40,634 nucleotides of DNA from a virus. Below the pieces are notes generated by a model. That model was not told the DNA's origin, did not search any database, and saw nothing but the letters and a program-made list of their open reading frames with translations. The translations under genes were made by a program, and so were the position numbers. Shown one piece after another: positions 38,395 to 40,634 of the stretch (the stretch's first letter is position 1; each line of letters starts with the position of its first letter). The DNA lies in the IMG/VR virus record IMGVR_UViG_3300045885_000100, positions 1-40,634 of that record; one strand, given 5' to 3'.

Positions 38395-40157
38395 AGCAGC
38401 ATCGCCTCGTAGGTGGTGGGCTCGCCCGCCTGCACGATCACGCGCGCGAGCGCCGTCACGAGCGCCGACAGGCCGTCGATCCGCTCGGTGCTCTTCGACT
38501 TCGAGGGCCGCATGCGTCCGCCGCCGTCCCGATCCACGACCGTGTTGCCGACGCACCACGCGAGGGCTGGGTTGCCCCCGTGCCGGAGCGCGCCGTTCGC
38601 CACCAGGCGCTCGAGCGCCATCGCCGCCGGCGTGATCGCCTGGTAGCCCTGCGTGATCGCCACGCACGTGAAGCCGGCATCCTCGAGGCGGTGCGCCGTC
38701 TCGTGCCCGCCGAACGCGGGATCGTACGCGATCTCGGCGATGTCGAAGCCGTGCACGTCGCGCAGCTCGCGGATCCGCCGGCGGATGCGCTGGTGATCGA
38801 CGGCCGCGCCCGGCGTCGGCTCGAGCAGGCCGCGATCGGCCCAGAGCTGATAGGGCGCGTGATCGCGCGCCGCACGCTGGCGCACGCCCTCCTCCGGGCA
38901 CCAGAAATAGGCCAGCACGTCGACCCCACCGCGCACCGTGACCGTCGGCGCGCCCTCGACGGACTCGCCCTCGTCGTCCGCGCCCGCCTGCGCCTCGACG
39001 AAGAAGGCCTCGTCGGGGAACACGAGCACGAGCGCGGCGAGGTCCGTCGTCGTCGCGAGGTCCAGGCCCGCGATGCAGCGGCGCCCGCGGAGCGCCTCCG
39101 CGTCGACCGGCGTGTTGCCGAGCGCCCACGTGTCCGCCGTGAACCACCGCGTCGCACTCTCCGTCCAGAGGCAGGCGTTCAGGCGCTTCACCTCGTTCTG
39201 CGCCGAGGGGATCGTGCGCCCCTCGGTGATCCGCTCGCGCAGGTAGCGCTCCGAGATCGAGACGCCGAGGTTCGGGTTGGCCTTCACCAGCGCCGTCATG
39301 TCCGTCCAGTCGTCGCACGCGGCGCAGCCGTCGACCGGCACCGTCTTGCCCTCCAGGCGGTGCGGCTCGCAGAGATCGAGCTGGCAGACGTACGCGAACC
39401 AGCTCGGGTCGCCCTCGCCCTCGAGGACGCGCAACGATTTCTCGTGGTGCTGGTAGCAGATCGACTGGCGGTCCACGCCGCTGTTCGTGATCTCGACCAT
39501 GAGCGGCTGGCTCCAGAACTTCGTGCCCGCGCGCATCATGTTCACCACGTTGCCGTCGTCCTTGTGCTCGTGGAGCTCGTCGAGCAGCCCGCAGTACGGG
39601 CGCGGGCCCGACTGGCTGTCGTCGCTCGCGATCGGGCGGAAGAACGACATGGAATCGAGGTGCGCGATGTTCCACTCGCGTCCCGGGGCCCCCGTCGTCA
39701 CCAGGCGCTTGGCCAGAGCCGGCGATTGCTTGACCATCGCGACGGCGTCGCGGAACAGCACCATCGCCTGGTCCTTCTTCGCCGCGGCCGCGTAGATCTC
39801 CGCGCGCGGCGCGTCGTCGAACAGCATCATGTACAGCCCGATCCCCGCCGCCATCGGCGACTTCCCGGCGCCCTTGCCGACCTCGATGAACGCCGTCCGA
39901 AAGCGCCGGAAGCCGTCCGGGCCCAGCCACCCGAAGAGCGAGCCGACGATGAACGCTTGCCACGGCTGCAGCTCGAACGGCTTGCCCTCGTGCTGCCCGC
40001 CCGCCAGGCGCAGGAACTGCGGGAAGAAGGCGATCGCGTACGAGGCCTTCGCGCGGTCGAACGTGTAGCCCTCGCCGGCGAGCTCGTCGAGCTCGCGGAG
40101 ATGACGCGAGCAGGCGAGACGTACCGCGCGACCCGCGACGATCCGTCCCGCGAGCAC
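38391..40157 (-). CDS. terL: Terminase large subunit
   Basis: 588 residues from GTG 40157. ATPase: EVGKGAGKS (92-100, Walker A) and YCGLLDELHEH (188-198, Walker B and Glu). Nuclease: GLDLATTTD (D366), EIAYDP (D479) and a C-terminal KSTERIDGLSALVTAL helix. This is the HK97/Terminase_1 type motor that cuts and packages DNA. The frame upstream of the GTG encodes DDPVGAYAQAV, the usual TerL start, but no ATG, GTG or TTG is found there. An insert of about 25 residues rich in Gly, Glu and Asp lies at 387-411, just after the first nuclease strand. Confidence 0.95.
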   Translation of the reverse strand: MLAGRIVAGRAVRLACSRHLRELDELAGEGYTFDRAKASYAIAFFPQFLRLAGGQHEGKPFELQPWQAFIVGSLFGWLGPDGFRRFRTAFIEVGKGAGKSPMAAGIGLYMMLFDDAPRAEIYAAAAKKDQAMVLFRDAVAMVKQSPALAKRLVTTGAPGREWNIAHLDSMSFFRPIASDDSQSGPRPYCGLLDELHEHKDDGNVVNMMRAGTKFWSQPLMVEITNSGVDRQSICYQHHEKSLRVLEGEGDPSWFAYVCQLDLCEPHRLEGKTVPVDGCAACDDWTDMTALVKANPNLGVSISERYLRERITEGRTIPSAQNEVKRLNACLWTESATRWFTADTWALGNTPVDAEALRGRRCIAGLDLATTTDLAALVLVFPDEAFFVEAQAGADDEGESVEGAPTVTVRGGVDVLAYFWCPEEGVRQRAARDHAPYQLWADRGLLEPTPGAAVDHQRIRRRIRELRDVHGFDIAEIAYDPAFGGHETAHRLEDAGFTCVAITQGYQAITPAAMALERLVANGALRHGGNPALAWCVGNTVVDRDGGGRMRPSKSKSTERIDGLSALVTALARVIVQAGEPTTYEAMLL

Positions 40158-40185
40158 CGCCTGCGCATACGCGCCGACGGGATCG

Positions 40186-40527
40186 TCAGGACGGCTTGCG
40201 CTGGCGGAACGCCTCGAAGGGATCGGCGGGCGGGCGCGGCGTGTCGTCAGGAAGGCCTCCGATTCGATAGCCCACGATCAGCGCCTCTTTCCAGCAACGA
40301 AGCGCGCACCAGAGCGCCTGAGAGGGCCGCTTGGCGCCGTCTGCCATGGTTTGCTCCGCGATGGCGCCGTAGTGATCGCCCATCGCCATCAGACGCCGGT
40401 ACACCTTCGCCGCGTCGGCGCGGACGCGCGCGCTCGGGCCTCCGCGCTTCTTCACCGGCCGCCGCCCGGGATTGCCCTGCACCACCGTGAGCGCCGCCGA
40501 TCTCGGGAGTGCGCCGCGAAGTCCCAT
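40186..40527 (-). CDS. terS: Terminase small subunit (P27-like)
   Basis: 113 residues; ATG 40527 has AAGGA seven bases upstream. The N-terminal VVQGNPGRRPVKKRGGP is the signature of P27-family small terminases; a helical middle (AAKVYRRLMAMGDHYGAIAEQ) follows. The protein recognises the cos or pac site and stimulates TerL. It is shorter than many relatives. It is immediately upstream of terL (28 bases). Confidence 0.88.
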   Translation of the reverse strand: MGLRGALPRSAALTVVQGNPGRRPVKKRGGPSARVRADAAKVYRRLMAMGDHYGAIAEQTMADGAKRPSQALWCALRCWKEALIVGYRIGGLPDDTPRPPADPFEAFRQRKPS

Positions 40528-40634
40528 CAGGAATTCCTTGACATTCGCTCACGGATCATCATCCAGAGCTTATACCACGGGTAGTGGAGAAACTCCCAGC
40601 ACCCTGCGACAAGTTGCGCCCCTGCGAGCGAGAC
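40528..40634. other. Non-coding right end upstream of terS
   Basis: No gene is seen. It holds an AGGAATTCCT palindrome (40529-40538) overlapping the terS ribosome site and an extended -10 sequence on the minus strand (see next entry). Joined to 1-45 it would form the HNH-terS gap and is the best candidate for the packaging site. A plus-strand TTGACA at 40538-40543 has no fitting -10. Confidence 0.4.
40569..40577 (-). promoter_or_regulatory. Extended -10 promoter candidate for terS
   Basis: The minus strand reads TGGTATAAG, an extended -10 element (TGn followed by a five-of-six match to TATAAT), about 42 bases upstream of the terS ATG. The -35 position has only weak GGGAGT. A start point near 40562 would give a leader of about 35 bases. 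Confidence 0.35.

Noticed and set aside
36451-39963. Apparent 1170-residue fusion covering TerL and portal
   Set aside because: The part upstream of 38394 is TerL read in the wrong frame (Arg/Gly/Ala rich text); the portal has its own ATG in an ATGA overlap.
40538-40566. Plus-strand sigma70 promoter starting with TTGACA
   Set aside because: The hexamer at -10 distance is ATCCAG, and no plus-strand gene follows.
1-40634. tRNA genes, rRNA or insertion sequences
   Set aside because: No cloverleaf with CCA-type arms, no rRNA segments and no transposase-like protein were seen by reading; a tRNA search program would be decisive.

Overview
The window reads as an essentially complete, GC-rich, temperate tailed-phage genome with a long non-contractile (siphovirus) tail, or the same genome as an excised prophage. 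The evidence is an HK97-type head module, a lambda-like tail module with two tail-chaperone reading frames, a tape measure protein and a gpJ-like tip protein, a tyrosine integrase, and a divergent promoter region with a Cro-like gene. No rRNA, tRNA or housekeeping gene is visible. An HNH nuclease gene at the left end and the small terminase gene at the right end would be direct neighbours if the ends were joined, which is the usual HK97-type order, so the sequence is probably circular or circularly permuted. The lipoproteins suggest a diderm host, but the sequence does not identify the host.

Layout. Nearly everything is read leftward (minus strand). Minus-strand early genes run from the switch region at about 11.75 kb down to 0.5 kb: Cro-like HTH, RHH protein, a run of very small zinc-ribbon and membrane proteins, an ERF annealing protein with a RecB-like exonuclease, a coiled-coil protein, tyrosine integrase, GIY-YIG nuclease, RusA resolvase, more small Cys-rich proteins, and a TOPRIM primase-helicase. 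Most of these genes overlap by 1 to 4 bases (ATGA, GTGA, TGATG), so they look like one translationally coupled transcript. A 170-base non-coding region (346-515) with three copies of a 9-mer and a long palindrome follows the primase; then come HNH and, across the ends, the late genes.

Late genes run from 40.5 kb down to 13.1 kb: TerS, TerL, portal, prohead protease, major capsid protein, a decoration-like protein, connector and neck proteins, tail terminator, tail tube, chaperones, tape measure, distal tail proteins, NlpC/P60 peptidase, gpJ-like tip, a pectate-lyase-like beta-helix protein, a 1064-residue fibre with three related modules, and a group of small membrane, lipoprotein and beta-rich proteins that probably includes the lysis genes. 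No recognisable endolysin is present.

The only plus-strand genes form a four-gene island (11.8-13.1 kb) opposite the Cro-like gene: a putative regulator, a 27-residue membrane peptide, a two-helix membrane protein and a DUF2846-like lipoprotein. This is the arrangement expected for a lysogeny-expressed cassette, possibly superinfection exclusion. The most interesting items are this island, the phage-borne PL1-like lyase, the repeat and palindrome cluster beside the primase, the leader and promoter in front of the capsid gene, the dense string of zinc microproteins, and two core genes (primase and TerL) that lack an ordinary start codon at the expected place.
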